64,000 nucleotides of DNA from Symbiotaphrina buchneri (GCA_001599915.1 BCIG01000019.1:62001-126000), one strand, 5' to 3'; numbered from the stretch's first letter, positions 31,257 to 42,840 are shown. A program made the numbers and translations. Notes: a model not told the origin generated them from the sequence alone.

Positions 31257-31981
31257 TGCATCCTCTGATGGGGTAATGGTGTTGAATGTGTCCAGGCGAG
31301 GGCCGAAGTGTTTATCGGGGAGGCCACTCAAACGGCACTCATGCCGGAAGCTGCATGACATTTCCACGATCCAGGCCAGACACGATTGGGCAGATCGCTC
31401 AAGATTGACTTCAGAGAGTTGGCTAGTCCGTCGAAGATATCAGGTCTATCTTGAAAATGCAATATAGTAAGAGCTATACAGCACGAAATGTAAATTATAT
31501 AAAGATATAGCTGCATGGGTAGCTAAAAAGATATCACCGAATGCCGAGCAGAAGCTTCTTTCAAATAGACCCCACAGCCCTTAAGTTTGCTACAGGTGAG
31601 GAGTCACGAAGCACAAACTGCAGACTTCACCAGATGCACCGCTGGAGGGCTAACCAACTCAAGCAGGCAATTCACCAAGCCATAACCATGCCAGCAGACG
31701 TCAACAGGTTGTTGCCGCCTACCCCGCAGTAGCAAGCAAGCTGCGCAGCTACCAAGACATTTCCCTTGAGACTGCTTCCGGCCGCGGTAGTAGTATTGGG
31801 TTGGGATGGCACCAGTATGCGCACCTCATGCATTATCAAGCATTTCCGGGACTTTGGCACAGATCTTTGGCCTACTGGAAAATTTTGAGACACGCTTTCG
31901 AAGGTATGTCTGCTAGCTATCTATTCTGTTCCTTGCGCAATGGTGCTTTTACCAGGTGCATTCCCCCTGCCATCACCCCCT
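31257..31981. other. Non-coding stretch upstream of the truncated transporter
   Basis: About 725 bp of AT-leaning DNA (notably 31,440-31,540) where the N-terminal exons of the transporter should lie. I find no trace of them, nor any other gene. Confidence 0.5.
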
Positions 31982-32624
31982 TCACCCTGTGCCCGAAGTG
32001 CGGCGCTCATTCTCTACCGCAGCCTCGTACCTCTGGACAGTTCCTGGTAGATCTTGCCTGATGTTGCCGGCTGGTTCCCACGTTGTCTCTTCTGAGTCGT
32101 ACCAATTGATGAGGTAAAGAGACCTTCCACCCTTGTTGTCACTCCAATGGCTTGAAACACGCTCAACATACCACATCACTTAACCAGGCTGTGCCCGTGG
32201 CATCGACTCAGTCCCTTGATTCGTCGTCCTTTGACTCGTTATCGTTGTAAGGAACCGGCGAGGATAGTGTTCGAGCGGATGGGCCGGCAGTACTGTCCGG
32301 TACGGGCGGACGTGCTTGGGGGGATAAACCAGCCTGTTAGGAGGGCTGTCCTGGGGGCTGTTGGGGAGATTGACTCCCAGGCTGAGTTTGCACGGTGGGA
32401 CGTGTCGGGAGAGCCACCTCTGTTATGCTCTTGACAACTCGAGCATTGGTGCCTGACGGCTGTTGCGGAAATTGGTCCTGATGCTGGGCTTGCCCAGTCA
32501 AAGGGCGTGTCGGGAGCTTCACCTCCGTTATGCTCTTGACAACTCGAGCTTCCGCGGGAGATGTTTGTTGCTGGGGAGATTGCACCGGGCCACTCGCTGA
32601 CGCTGCGGACTCGATTCCAGACAT
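31982..32624 (-). other. Second chromodomain-like locus, gene structure unresolved
   Basis: On the minus strand an open frame starts with ATG at 32624 (MSGIESAASASGPVQSP) and holds a two-copy repeat of 35 residues beginning ARVVKSITEV. Further down, at 32,179-31,982, another frame reads WYVERVSSHW, YLINWYDSEETTWEPAGNI, which has the shape of a chromodomain core. The two frames would need introns between them that I could not place with confidence, so this may be a multi-exon gene or a decayed paralogue of the chromodomain gene upstream. Without the link, no function beyond possible binding of methylated histone tails can be suggested. Confidence 0.45.
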
Positions 32625-32640
32625 CGTTAGGTCTTGAAAC
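32427..32640. repeat. Two-copy 105-bp direct repeat
   Basis: The word gctcttgacaactcgagc starts at 32,427 and again at 32,532, inside longer similar stretches. The 105-bp period equals 35 codons in the minus-strand frame, so the repeat is translated as two ARVVKSITEV...PTRP units. The second edge is approximate. Confidence 0.75.
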
Positions 32641-32865
32641 TATGCGTTGATGCAGGTTATAACGCCGGATGAGGAAAGAGCCGTCAAGGTTCCCGGACTG
32701 GTCACTTGAGGATACACAAGGCTGGTTAAGGAGCGGGGTTTTAACATGGGGAAATGGAATGTTTGCTTGAAGACCGTATTCACTTGTCTTTCTATGAATT
32801 ATGTACGCTTCACTTTGGCAGGTCAGAAGGTCTAACCCCTTTAAAGTACCTAAACAGCGAGTCAT

Positions 32866-33187
32866 AATTACCTTGGTAAGATATTGATTGAGATTCTCCT
32901 GGGCGCCTCCTGCTCAGCGGTTCCAACCTCGCTTTGGACTTCTTTGTTGCCGGTTCCTGGTGTCTGTTCTCTACGTAGATGATGGGAGCAGCTTTTCGAA
33001 GTAATGTAGTTCCAGATATACCGCATTTTGGACATTATTCAGGAGCACACAGTCTACGAATGCACCTAACGGTGACGAGATAGCTTCTGTTGAGAAGGTC
33101 AATACCAGTCCTATTTCTCCGCTCTGTATCTTTCAAGGCTAGAAACCAGCTCCAGGAGTTCCCACTCCAAGCCTATCACGACCTCAA
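32866..33187. other. Intergenic region between chromodomain loci
   Basis: About 320 bp downstream of the chromodomain gene's stop codon and upstream of the second locus. No feature is seen. Confidence 0.5.
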
Positions 33188-34928
33188 TCAGGCCTGGATC
33201 TCCTGCAGACAGCGCCATTCGCCCTTCAACCAGTCCGATAGCTCCTGCTTGTTCATGGCCTTGAACTCATTATCAAGCTCAACCTTGTCAAGAGAGGTCG
33301 TATTTCCCCCTGGCAGTGGACGCGACTCCCCATTGCGGTCGACCGCCAAAAGGCGAACTTGCTGACGGCCCATATGGTCAAATGTTACTGAGACGAGGTT
33401 GGGGTGCACATGGTCCTTGGAGCTGGTCCAGGTGCCAATGATGATTCGAATCGGGGGCTTCCCCTTCGACGGATACTCCGTATGGAACGTTTTGACGGCC
33501 TCCCGTGCGGAGCGGAGGTTTTCGGCCGGCTCCCAGGTAGCCTCTTCTTTTGGGAAGCCTTTCCACCATACTTTGTAGTATCCGAAGCGTCGGAGGGCTG
33601 TGCTGTCCAGGATCTCTTGCACCTCCCAGTGTTGGCTACCATCTGCCTTTGAGATTGATCCACCTCCTTTGCTTTCATGGTGGGTTTCCTCCATCTGCGT
33701 GTCTTCTACTCCGTTGTTCGTCTTGCCATCGTTCGTGAGGCCAGCGTCATTAACCGTTGCTTGGAGAGCTTGGTTGGCAGCAGGAGGATTGATACGAGTG
33801 GTCACACCAATTTTAGGCATCTTGCTTAGGCGCTTCTTTGCATTCCTCAAGACATTCGTGATATCGTGATGCCCTGTATATCATTAGCATCGATATCAAA
33901 TCCATATTTCCAGGCGCTGCGCCAAGGGCACAGTACCAGCTGGGCTCGTCACAATACCTTCGTCGTCAGTGTTTGAGATATCACTACCGCGCCTCTTGTT
34001 GCCCGTGGGCCCCTTGACTTCTCCGATCATATTGCACGACTTTACCCTCCCTGATTCATACTTTTATCAGCCTTAGGAGCCGGTGTGGGTTCGACTTTCT
34101 TATTCGCTTGTCCTCTGGCGGTTTGAAGCACGGCAGTGGCCGCATCAACTGGTGTGACTGAACGAAGTACTGTGTCCATGAATGAACTCCTGCCACGTCC
34201 ATCGGTCTCTGCAGCAAGAGTTTCCAGCAAGGTCGTGGTGTCTTCCACTTCCAAGGTTCCAGAGGACTCGTCATCTGTCTCGACAGTGGTAGATGGCACA
34301 CTAAGAAACCCAGAGTCAGCTGCGACTTCTATTGAGCTCCAGGAACGCTTGCATGATGATTGCTGAGTTCCATTATCATGTACTTACTTGGGGATATGCT
34401 TAGTCTTTTTCGTGCCCGGGTTCTTTGCAACTGCCGATTCCTCTTTCTGGGATTCGTTGGCAAAGGTGTCCTGCCTGCTTCGATGGACTTGCATAAGCAT
34501 CTGTGCAGCCAATATTGTGTTTGGATCATCATTGTCTGCACCAGTGCTTCGTCCCTCATCCGAGGTCTTGCCAGTATTCTGCGGCTTCCTCCGGCTAGTT
34601 GTAGATCCTTTATTGGGTTTGGCACGTGGGAGACTTTGACAATGCGTTAGAGGCCAAAAGTAACAGATTTCGGACTATGGGGCCGGGGCCCTCACCTTCC
34701 AGTTGTATCCTGTCCTTTATCAACCTGGTCCGGTTGGCTCAAGAGGCCTTGTTCAGCATTGGGTGACGCGTTTACACCATGTCCGCTATTATTCAGAGGT
34801 CCATCGGCGTTGCCGGATGCCGCCCCTGCCATCGATCGGGTCTCTCGTCGCGCTTGTTGGCTGCCTTCGTCATTGTTCACGACGGAGGCGGCCTTTTTGG
34901 TGCCAGGACGGCTACGTGTGCGGGCCAT
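33188..34928 (-). CDS. Chromodomain protein of unknown role, five exons
   Basis: The exons 34928-34696, 34633-34388, 34300-34062, 34020-33958 and 33873-33188 join in phase to 488 aa without a stop. The third intron is only 41 bp and is the least certain. The N-terminus is basic and disordered (MARTRSRPGTKKAAS). The middle is Thr/Ser/Asp-rich. A chromodomain lies at about residues 342-395: HWEVQEILDS, YYKVWWKGFPKEEATWEPAE, then NLRSAREAVKTFH. Its sequence is close in style to chromodomains at the integrase tails of chromovirus retroelements, but no integrase, reverse transcriptase or capsid coding lies beside it and the rest is intron-rich, so it reads as a host gene. Chromodomains bind methylated lysine on histone tails. 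A short conserved-looking C-terminal part (VTFDHMGRQQVRLLAV) follows. Confidence 0.72.
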
Positions 34929-36651
34929 GATGGTGTGAAGTTTAAGGAAGATCACAGAGAGATTGGCCAAATATAGCGAGTACAGGAGAGACGGGAGAAG
35001 AGACGGGAGGGACGGACTTGAGCTTGAAAACAAAGGAACGCGTGCACGTTGTGGAGTCAATCGTAAAGCAAGCACGCTAGACGACATTCACTGTAGACCT
35101 GAATACCTGCACATGTCAGGAGTGTCGTTCTCTACGTTTACCACGCCCGGACATTTCAAGCTATGCCCACGTCGACCAGATTAATATTATGGCTGTGATG
35201 CTTGTGAGGAAGAAAGGCTCATAGGGTCAGGTTTTATATGGTGAAAAGAATCCATGGTTATGAGAGGTGGTGTAAAGACAGGACATAGAGAAATGCATGC
35301 TTCGGAATGATCCCAACTCTTTCCCGACAGCGTAGAGACAATTGTTGAGGTGTTCCAATAAAGGTCCTGTATGTCTCCTCTTCCGCAATACCGCTACTAG
35401 CACGATTATCATGTGAGGTATGTAGCTGACTCGCGTTATATATCAATGGTAACAGAGCCATCCACATCCGATCGTGGGGGAATATTGGAAATATATAGCT
35501 CGCACCTTCAGGCTGCTCCAACTGTCTGACTCAGCCTACTACTGCAACTCCCCGCTCCGCATCCACCAAACCAAGGCTTTGACGCATGTATACGTAAGGT
35601 TGACAAGCAGCTGTTGGCTACAAACTTGCCTCCGTCATCATGCTGTCGAATTATATGGTGACAATGCCTGACACAGCCGTCAATCAATGCTATCGATGAT
35701 GTGTCAGAGCTTGGTATGCATAAGCTGTATTTTCTAGGCTACTTCTTCTTACATGGGGTTTCAAAAAGGTTCCTTCTTATGCCAGAATTGGTGTACTTCC
35801 ACCTGGCCTCGGCAGGTTTCCTTTACAAGACATGGCTTGGATGACCATCACCAGAATTTCGAACCAGACTCCATCTTTGGAAGGGCTTCCCTAAAAGCAC
35901 GATCGAGCTGGGACCTAGAAGGAACATCTCCAACATTCAGGGCCGTGAGAATTAGTCCTGTGAAGAACGGGGAAAGTGGTCATTTGCTAGGAGCCCGGAA
36001 CTGCACGAGATGATGGTTCACGGAACACAGGAAAGACCTTGGAGTTAAGAGACGGGATGCCATGGGACGGACTAGGGTTAACAGGGTCAATAAGAGAATT
36101 GGCACGCAGAACCAAAGTCAGCTGTGCTTGTCAGGCAGGCAGGATCATCAACTAGCCGCTCTCTCCGGAGAGTATTTGTGAGATGCGCCTGATCCATGAT
36201 ACGAAACATATCCCACAGGTTTTCCCACATCGCCACTCCTTCCAACAGACCAACAGACATTATGTGGGACCGCAATGTATCCCTATGTCTTTCTATTATC
36301 CTATTGCTAATCGCGCAAATGTCTGCCAATCCCACCGTGAATGCGGCTCAAAGTCTGAAATTTCGTCGGCCAAGACGCCGGCACCGCTGAATACCCAATC
36401 TCGCGCCCCACTTACACTGATTTTGGGGCTTTTCCGGAGTTCAATTAAAGTTCGGGCCTGAGTCCCACCTAAAACCCTTCCCAGCCAATCTCTTCGTTTT
36501 GCCCATGGGGCTGCACAGCGGCGCGAGCGGGGACGCGGGCGGCGCGCAAAAACCAACGTCCGTGTGGCATCTAAGTTTTCTTATGTTTTTATTTCGTGAC
36601 GCAGAGAATCCACACGGTTCCACATGGTGGCTTACCAACATCTCAGCGTCA

Positions 36652-36673
36652 AGGAGTCAAGGAGTCAAGGAGT
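36652..36673. repeat. Short tandem repeat, 9-bp unit
   Basis: The word gtcaaggag is repeated head to tail about two and a half times here. It is short and probably of no function. Confidence 0.6.
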
Positions 36674-37282
36674 GCCCGGGTGTTATTATTTGTTATTCCC
36701 GGGCGCCACCTGACGTCGTTGGTTGGTTGGATGTGATCGAATGCTCACGTGCAATAATATGAACATGTTTAAATACTCACACCCGGCACAGAAAGACCCG
36801 CACGTTTCGCTATGCAGTATCGCCACGAGTGGCCTGACGTTTTGATTCGCTTGCTGTGACTGTTTCCCCGATGATCGCCACTCGGGATCTGGAGCGCTTT
36901 CCGGGGGGTTGAGCCTGGTAAACAACGCGGTTCTGGTAGGAGAAGAACGGAGTAAATTCGGGCGGCGGTTCCGCAGACTTGGGAGGAGCGCGGTTGGGTG
37001 AGGAGGGAAGGTATGGCGTGAGACGGCTAACCTCATCTCAACCAAGTGCTGAGGCGTAGTGCGCCCGGACCGGTAAACTTGCCTCTTTCAGGCATTCCGG
37101 GACCTCGTGACTGAATATTTTAGCCTGAAATGTTGTGATGCTCCGTCAGCAGCAAAAGCCAAAAAGAAAGAAAAAAAAAAGAAAACATAGGTTGGACGCT
37201 GATGGGTTCGGTCGTTCATGCCGTCGGGGACCCACAGGGCGAACCCTGATTCACACGCGCCTTGGGCCCCTGGGCAAGGATT

Positions 37283-37373
37283 CCCCACCAGCTTCCCTCC
37301 ACTACTCCCCGCCGGGCCTCCGCGTGGGTGTGGACCAGATGCCAGTTGGATGGGACCACTATAAATACCGGGG
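37283..37373. promoter_or_regulatory. Sugar transporter promoter: CreA-like sites and TATA box
   Basis: TATAAATA lies at 37,360-37,367, about 100 bp upstream of the transporter ATG. Three matches to the CreA consensus SYGGRG flank it: CCCCAC at 37,283 and CCCCGC at 37,307 (both on the other strand) and CCGGGG at 37,368. CreA is the glucose repressor of filamentous ascomycetes, so repression on glucose is plausible. The motif is short and GC-rich, so chance matches are possible. Confidence 0.5.
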
Positions 37374-37469
37374 ATCTACCCACTTTTTTTCTGTCTCCAC
37401 ACCCCATTCAGGCCCGCAATAGCAGCACCCTTCTGCGCTTCTGCGACGTTTAGTTACTGTGTAGACACC

Positions 37470-39462
37470 ATGGCCAGATCTGGGGAGAAGAAGCCCTACT
37501 TTGGGCTCACTGGAGGATGGCTTACTGTTTGGATCACGGTCAGTCGTTGCTAGATCGGAGTGTGAGGTACTTGAGGAGGATGCTGACGTGCTGTAGATCG
37601 CTTGCGCTACGGACATGACCCTGTTCGGATATGACCAGGGTGTCTTCAGTGAGTGAAGCCTTCCCCCCACACATACTTGCGCGTGTGAAAGGAGGAAGAT
37701 CCAGAGTGCTAACCATTCCACAGGTGGTGTTGTTATTTCAGAGAATTTCCTCGAGCTCCATGATCTGGTGGGGCCTGGCCGAACACAGGTACTATCGACG
37801 GTTACTGCCATCTACGATGTGGGCTGCTTTTTAGGCGCCATCGTTGCATTCACCGTCGGTGAGCGCTTGGGCAGGAAGAAAGCGGTAATTCTGGGCACGG
37901 CAATCATGGCGGTTGGCACTATCCTTCAGACGTCGTCATACAGTCTTGCGCAGATGTTCGTCGGGCGGACTATACTCGGGTGAGTCTGCACACTGACCCA
38001 CCACAACATAAGACTCGACAACGAAGACGTAGGGCATCAAGCTAATAAATCTTATCTACTAGAATCGGAAACGGTATCAACACCTCCAGTGCTCCCATCT
38101 GGCAGACGGAGACGGCGCAGGCCAAGTGGCGCGGCAAGCTGGTGATTCTGGAGATGATGATGAACATTGCCGGCTTCGCGCTGGTCAACTGGATCAACTA
38201 CGGCCTGTCCTTCGTCGGCGGCTCCGTCGCCTGGCGGTTCCCGCTCGCCTTCCAGTTCGTCTTCATCTTTGTGCTGTTCGCAACCGTGCCGTGGCTGCCC
38301 GAGTCACCCCGGTGGCTGATCGCCCATGGCCGTGAAGTCGAGGCCACCGAGGTGCTCGCCGCGCTTGAGGGCAAGCCAATGAACGATCCGTACGTACAGA
38401 CAGTGCGTGCCGAGATTGTGTACAGTGTGGAGTACGAGCGCGCGCACACGATCCGGTGGCGCGATCTCCTCAACCCGAAGAAGCAAACAGGCGGCACCCA
38501 CCCCGTGCGACGACTTATCCTGGGCGCAGGGACACAATTCATTCAGCAATTTCAGGGCATCAATATTATGTGTAATTTCTCCATTTCCAGACGTTTGGGT
38601 GGCTGAAGCTGATCAGAAACAGCTTACTACATGCCGACGGTGTTGATCGAGTCGGTGGGGCTGTCCAACTCGATGGCGCGGCTCCTCTCGGCATGCAACG
38701 CGATATCTTATCTAATCTTCTCGGGCGTGGCCGTCACGCTGGTCGAGCGCATGGGCCGGCGCGGGCTGATGCTGATGTCCAGTTTCGGGCAGTTCATGTC
38801 GTTCCTGATCATCACGATCCTGCTGCGGTACGCGACCACGGGCGGCACCGTCGACCCCGTAGCCGAGGCCAGCATCGCCTTCTTCTTCCTGTACTTCATC
38901 TCGTTTGGACTGGGGATGCTGGGCGTGCCGTGGCTGTACCCGACGGAGATCAACTCGCTGCCGATGCGGACTAAGGGTGCGGCCGTGGCGACGGCGACGA
39001 ATTGGATTACTAACTTCGTCATTGTCGAGATCACCCCCATCGGTATCCAGAACCTTGGCTGGAAGTTCTGGATCGTCTGGACCGTGTTTAATGCTGTCTT
39101 CCTGCCCGTCATCTACTTCTTCTACCCGGAGACTGGTATGTTCCCTCATCCACGTCCTCCCTTCTGGCCCCTTTTCTCCCCCTTTTCACCGCCTTCGTAA
39201 GCCAAAGCTAACCTCGACCGCGTGTGCTCCAGCCAACCGCTCCCTCGAAGACCTCGACGACTACTACCGCTCCAACCCGGCACTGATCGTCACGCGCGAC
39301 CCGGACGCCATCATGACCAAGCGCCCCCTCAAGTACGTCGAGCGCGAGAACGAAGAGATCCACCGCGCCGCCGAAGGCAAGGCGGATATTACGGGCGAGA
39401 AGGCCACCGGTGCGACGGCTGCCGGACCAGGTGGTGAGGCTGCTACTCATATCGAGTTGTGA
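37470..39462 (+). CDS. MFS sugar transporter (sugar porter family)
   Basis: Six exons (37470-37538, 37597-37648, 37724-37979, 38063-38571, 38623-39135, 39233-39462) give 542 aa, all in phase. The family signatures are all there: FGYDQGVFSGVV in the first segment, GERLGRKKA in loop 2-3, the PESPRWLI motif after segment 6, QQFQGINIMSYY in segment 7, ERMGRRGLM in loop 8-9, and YPETANRSLEDLDDYY after segment 12. Twelve membrane segments can be traced. It should import a hexose or similar sugar by proton symport at the plasma membrane; the substrate is not predictable. The C-terminal tail is cytosolic and rich in charged and Ala/Gly residues. The promoter has CreA-like sites. Confidence 0.93.
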
Positions 39463-40468
39463 GGCTCGTCGCGGGGTTGTGAGTGCTGTGGAGAGAATTG
39501 TTGGGTGGACGGAGGTGCAGAGAGGTTTGGATAACGTGGTGTTAGAGCGTGTTGTTGCGCGTTATTATGGACCACGGCTGTAAGGGTGTGTGTTGATTCT
39601 CACTATAATCTAGATGAGGCTACATCTCCTCCCTGCACATGTACAGAGAAGAATGGAATGGGATTAGCGCCTACCCACGTTTCATCAGTCACCTCCAACC
39701 ACTTGTCCCTCCCATTTTCATTTCTCCAGTATCTAAGTCATCGAACATCACGGCCCACTCTGTCTGTCCCCTTCTGCAACTGTATCAAGGCATCCAGCTA
39801 GACTCCCTAGCCAGCTGGCCTGACCGCGGATCGCCCGTCACCCGCGCTCACGACCGGCCAACAGCGAGCTACCAACCTGGATGGATGATGGTGAACGCTC
39901 CCCTGACATATCTTGATAGTATCCATGGTGTGCATTTTCTTGCAAGATAACGGCTCTATCTTGCAGCAGCTACCGATTGCATCTCGACTGGCTGAATCGT
40001 GCCCTCAATGGGCAAGGGGATGAAGCAAAGGGGCTCAGGGGTTGTAGGATGTCGATCATAGCACCTTGCATCCCATTACAGGAGCTATTGCGGCAACATG
40101 GCGACGCATGAAGGCTCAGAACTTTTAAGTAAGCATGAAATGTAACCTCCACAACCAGTTCCACGGCTCCACGACCTTCATCACCAGTGTGTATCAATAA
40201 CATACTACTACTTGTCTGAGTTTCATCAGGAAAAGGGTTCGATACTCTGCCACGCGACGCACTACATTGGTGACACTCTTGAGGTTCAGTATAAAAACCC
40301 CGCAGAAGGAAAATGCAGCTCTCTTGAATCATCTACTTGGTGGGGATAGACGGACGGCGTTGGGAAATGCTCTCTACGCACTGGTCCGGTATCGAGTAAC
40401 TCTTCTCGATCTCCTGCTTCAGCCGTCGCTGTAACGCAAAAGGAGAGATATGCATGCCAGGTACTACG
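39463..40468. other. Intergenic region between convergent genes
   Basis: About 1 kb between the transporter stop and the stop of the large unknown gene. No gene, repeat or RNA is recognised. Confidence 0.55.
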
Positions 40469-42655
40469 CTAGCAGATGATGACGGGATAGCCAGCTCTTC
40501 TTGCAACACGAAGGCAGCAACCTAAACACGCGCCATGCCTTATAACAGCTGGAAGCGGAGGTAGACCCCCTGCTAGGGAAAACATCCGTAGGCCACTATT
40601 CCCATCAACGGCAACGACGCTTATTCTCGCCCGGTGCGCATCATCCCCAACAGGGCCATTAGTATCTATAGGTCCAGTATAATCGCAAAAAGGATCTGCT
40701 TTGCTCAAGAGCGCGGCCCCGCCATGTTCACAGGGTCCTACATGGAGTGCAACTGTCATCTGCTCGATTACACGAAATGGTGATCGATGAAGCCCCTGCA
40801 ATGCGTTCGTTCTTCCAGTAATTCCCATGTCGACTAATAAATAATTATCCCTTCTCCCGACTCGCCAAGTTAAGATATGGTCAGGGACCAAATTTAGCGG
40901 CCCCTGGACTGACGGCACATCCTGCTTCTGCGTCACTGGATCTCCCCCCGTCTCATCCCCCTTTGTTGCAATAGCTCGGGGATACGGCTCATCCTGGTAG
41001 TATAGTTTTCCTGGGGCCCATAGGAGGCCGAGGTAACCTTCAGCGCCGATATCTCGAGATTCGAACAACTTGGGATATACCACTTGGCCCTTGTAGCCAG
41101 ATAACACCCATTGTCCGCGCGCGATATCTTCAATTGAGTCATGGCCTACTAGTGACAGGGCCTTTTTCAGAAGATCAATAACTGAGGACCGAGCACGTGA
41201 GTTCGTAATGAGCAACTCATGCACGGCCTTCTTTATCGGTTCCTGACCAGACCACAGATGATTCACCTGAACCAGTAAGTTATCAGGCGCATCGAAAAGT
41301 GACAATGCGAGGATATCTGATATCATAAATGCTAAATGGTGTGTAAACAAATCCTTCCGGCAACTTTTGAAAGTCGATTCTTCCGCCAATGGTCTGCATT
41401 TAGAGCAGGTGCATCGCCTTGCCAATTCTTCAAGATGCAAGCGCTCCAGCGGGAGGTCAAGCAACTGAATGCCGTCTTCTAATTGAGGCAGCTTCAACTC
41501 CTCTTGGGCATTCAAGAACCTAGACAGCACGTTGGAAATGGCATAGTCAGGTGGAAAAGCCTGAGCCAGCAGCGCCCTGACTCCCGGGTCCGTCAGTTCA
41601 GGTCGTTCTCCTACATTTGAATAAGGCATAGCCCGGTTGAAGACCCTTGGGCTTCCAAACGATAGATTGCCAAGTACCAGCCTGAGGGCATAAGGAACTG
41701 CTTGGTGCAGGACTCTTATGGCTCCTTCGGAATCAAAACCGCATCGCCGCAGTTGAAATTCGCCATATCGCTCGATAGTAAGCATTCCACTCCACTCCAT
41801 CAGGCCAACATTTGCGGAAACCAGCTCACTTGGGCGACCAATGGAGCGGAATTGCCTAAGCTCTAAGCCCATGAACTCTGCATGAGCACAATCGATGATG
41901 ACCACTTTAGTACCGTGATGTTCGACCAAGGGAGACCCGTCCTCTCGATATACAGACGGCGCAGTCCCTAAGCACCATTGTACAAAAGCTGCAACCCATG
42001 ATGTACAGGCTTTCGTTCGGATGGACAGTTCAGTTATGTCCCCGATTCTCTCAAGCTCGCGCAACGCATTGACTAGATGCCCAACTCCTTCCGGCGAGGG
42101 AACAAGAGATGAAACGTCCCAGTACTGCTGCTCGTCTGCGCCATCACGGTCGGAAAGGAGTCTCGTCCAGCCTGCAATCAGGTTCGCAAAGCCAAGCCGA
42201 GTGCATCTTGGCTCTAAACTGCTCAAGAGATCTTTCAAGTGCCGCGCTGGCGGCAGGAGCGTTTTATCAGCAGCAGAGGTCTTAAGCATTAGGGCCAGGG
42301 CTTCACTGCCCCCAAAGGTGCCGAGGCTTGGAACTAAAGTGGCCGCGAGACACAGAAACTGTATCCCAGCAAGGCTTTGTGACAATTGCGATGCACAGTC
42401 GTTTTTCGAATAGCCTATAACCCCACCGAGGAACCCCACGGTCGTGCTGATTCGGTTCTGCACCTTGATGATTTCGGATTCAACCTTGCGCTGCGTTGAT
42501 GGGTATATTGCGAGGGTGGCACCAAAGCGCTCACATGCAAGCAATGCCAATGGTTGAACGTTGTCGCTCGTCGATGCTCGAATTATTCCTTGCGCGACCG
42601 ACAACGTGGAGCTGGCGGTCTGCTCTAGATTCCACTGCAGCTGTGGTGCTGGCAT
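40469..42655 (-). CDS. Large fungal protein of unknown function
   Basis: A single long frame gives 728 aa from the ATG at 42655 (MPAPQLQWNLEQ). The frame stays open a further 31 codons upstream, and another frame (42840 downward, MWLGPMLPIGLQG) could supply a first exon, so the true start may be near 42840. I do not recognise a catalytic motif. Visible features are a hydrophobic segment near residues 65-120 (FLGGVIGYS, IQFLCLAATLVPSLGTFGG), the cysteine group CTCSKC near the middle, VDMGITGRTNALQ, and a C-terminal HGACLGCCLRVARRAGYPV. Length, lack of introns in the body and the overall look recall lineage-specific proteins common in Pezizomycotina accessory regions, but I can assign no role. 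Confidence 0.7.
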   Translation of the reverse strand: MPAPQLQWNLEQTASSTLSVAQGIIRASTSDNVQPLALLACERFGATLAIYPSTQRKVESEIIKVQNRISTTVGFLGGVIGYSKNDCASQLSQSLAGIQFLCLAATLVPSLGTFGGSEALALMLKTSAADKTLLPPARHLKDLLSSLEPRCTRLGFANLIAGWTRLLSDRDGADEQQYWDVSSLVPSPEGVGHLVNALRELERIGDITELSIRTKACTSWVAAFVQWCLGTAPSVYREDGSPLVEHHGTKVVIIDCAHAEFMGLELRQFRSIGRPSELVSANVGLMEWSGMLTIERYGEFQLRRCGFDSEGAIRVLHQAVPYALRLVLGNLSFGSPRVFNRAMPYSNVGERPELTDPGVRALLAQAFPPDYAISNVLSRFLNAQEELKLPQLEDGIQLLDLPLERLHLEELARRCTCSKCRPLAEESTFKSCRKDLFTHHLAFMISDILALSLFDAPDNLLVQVNHLWSGQEPIKKAVHELLITNSRARSSVIDLLKKALSLVGHDSIEDIARGQWVLSGYKGQVVYPKLFESRDIGAEGYLGLLWAPGKLYYQDEPYPRAIATKGDETGGDPVTQKQDVPSVQGPLNLVPDHILTWRVGRRDNYLLVDMGITGRTNALQGLHRSPFRVIEQMTVALHVGPCEHGGAALLSKADPFCDYTGPIDTNGPVGDDAHRARISVVAVDGNSGLRMFSLAGGLPPLPAVIRHGACLGCCLRVARRAGYPVIIC

Positions 42656-42840
42656 TTCGGTCGCTGTGCTTTTGTAAGTGTCAATCGGGTTGGGCTCATA
42701 CGAAGACCAGGCAACGAGAACCCGTCTGTAACCGCGAGCACGCGGCAAAAGGAGGCGTCTGAGGACACGTCATTCCTGTGGATGGTGGACGTAGAGAAGA
42801 CGCCTTGCAACCCAATGGGAAGCATGGGACCAAGCCACAA

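Larger units (their letters stand above)
34929..37469. other. Long intergenic region between divergent genes
   Basis: About 2.5 kb between the chromodomain gene and the sugar transporter. No convincing gene. Near 36,652-36,673 three copies of a caaggagt-type word stand in tandem. Near 37,160-37,190 is an A-rich run. The last 200 bp are the transporter promoter. Confidence 0.5.

Noticed and set aside
32216-32434. Plus-strand frame with FERMGRQ resembling FDHMGRQ of the chromodomain protein
   Set aside because: Only about seven positions agree, on the strand opposite to the chromodomain-like locus; probably chance.
33188-34928. Chromodomain locus as part of an LTR retroelement
   Set aside because: No integrase, reverse transcriptase, protease or capsid coding and no terminal repeats are visible nearby; the gene has several phase-consistent introns.
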